A stretch of DNA of 64,000 bases from Dyella sp. A6. GTDB taxonomy: Bacteria; Pseudomonadota; Gammaproteobacteria; Xanthomonadales; Rhodanobacteraceae. Each line of letters starts with the position of its first letter. The first letter of the stretch is position 1. This document shows positions 63,240 to 64,000 of the stretch, in pieces. The position numbers were made by a program, and so were the translations under genes. The notes under the pieces are model-generated. The model was given only the letters and a program-made list of their open reading frames with translations. It was not told the origin of the DNA and ran no database searches. The stretch lies in contig NZ_CP132911.1 of NCBI RefSeq assembly GCF_036320485.1, positions 2,418,001 to 2,482,000 on the forward strand, written 5' to 3'.

Positions 63240-64000
<761 letters not shown>

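Overview
The window looks like a chromosomal segment from a high-GC gammaproteobacterium of the Xanthomonadales (Rhodanobacteraceae/Xanthomonadaceae type). This is an inference from gene content: an aryl-polyene/xanthomonadin-type pigment cluster, TonB receptors with Tat-exported glycosidases, a fused IcmF mutase, dispersed 'VIPAKAGIQ' palindromes, and PEP-CTERM proteins. No rRNA, tRNA, IS element, CRISPR array or integrase was recognised.

Layout. 1-3403: three single-gene PEP-CTERM protein units. Each has a sigma-54-like -24/-12 promoter and, about 80 bp upstream of it, a shared TGTCG-N5-CTTTAC motif. 3568-5493 (-): M61 peptidase. 5904-7451 (-): an A/T-rich, probably acquired reverse transcriptase of the phage-defence type. 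7785-11447 (-): IcmF acyl-CoA mutase carrying an in-frame palindromic repeat insertion. 11731-12072: small basic secreted protein.

12115-23717: a divergent PAS-AraC regulator and a nine-gene trans-4-hydroxyproline operon: epimerase, three-subunit D-hydroxyproline dehydrogenase, deaminase, semialdehyde dehydrogenase, M24 prolidase-like peptidase, DUF885 peptidase and APC permease. 23860-33215: a Tat-exported (alpha/alpha)6 hydrolase, a GH127 beta-L-arabinofuranosidase, a TonB-dependent receptor and a GH35-like beta-galactosidase. GH127 enzymes are known to release arabinose linked to hydroxyproline in plant extensins, and hydroxyproline is what the neighbouring operon degrades. A 25-bp sequence, 24/25 identical, sits upstream of both the epimerase and the GH127 gene. 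I infer one utilisation system for plant hydroxyproline-rich glycoproteins, covering uptake, deglycosylation, peptide cleavage and conversion to 2-oxoglutarate.

33462-34562: leucine dehydrogenase. 34836-49028: aryl-polyene biosynthesis and export cluster (two ACPs, three ketosynthases plus a chain-length factor, two hotdog dehydratases, FabG, thioesterase, acyltransferases, methyltransferase, glycosyltransferase, LolA-like carrier, MMPL exporter). Most junctions are ATGA or GTGA overlaps. It has no starter ligase or aromatic lyase inside the window. 49061-51752: small secreted protein and YccS-like FUSC protein. 51838-59667: isovaleryl-CoA dehydrogenase, thiolase and methylcrotonyl-CoA carboxylase beta (leucine/acyl-CoA catabolism), interrupted by a lipoprotein-type S8 autotransporter protease (-) and a small Ala-rich lipoprotein. 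59710-62885: HscC-like Hsp70 with a membrane J-like partner. 62925-64000 (-): FeoB, cut by the window end, with a small Cys-rich membrane protein.
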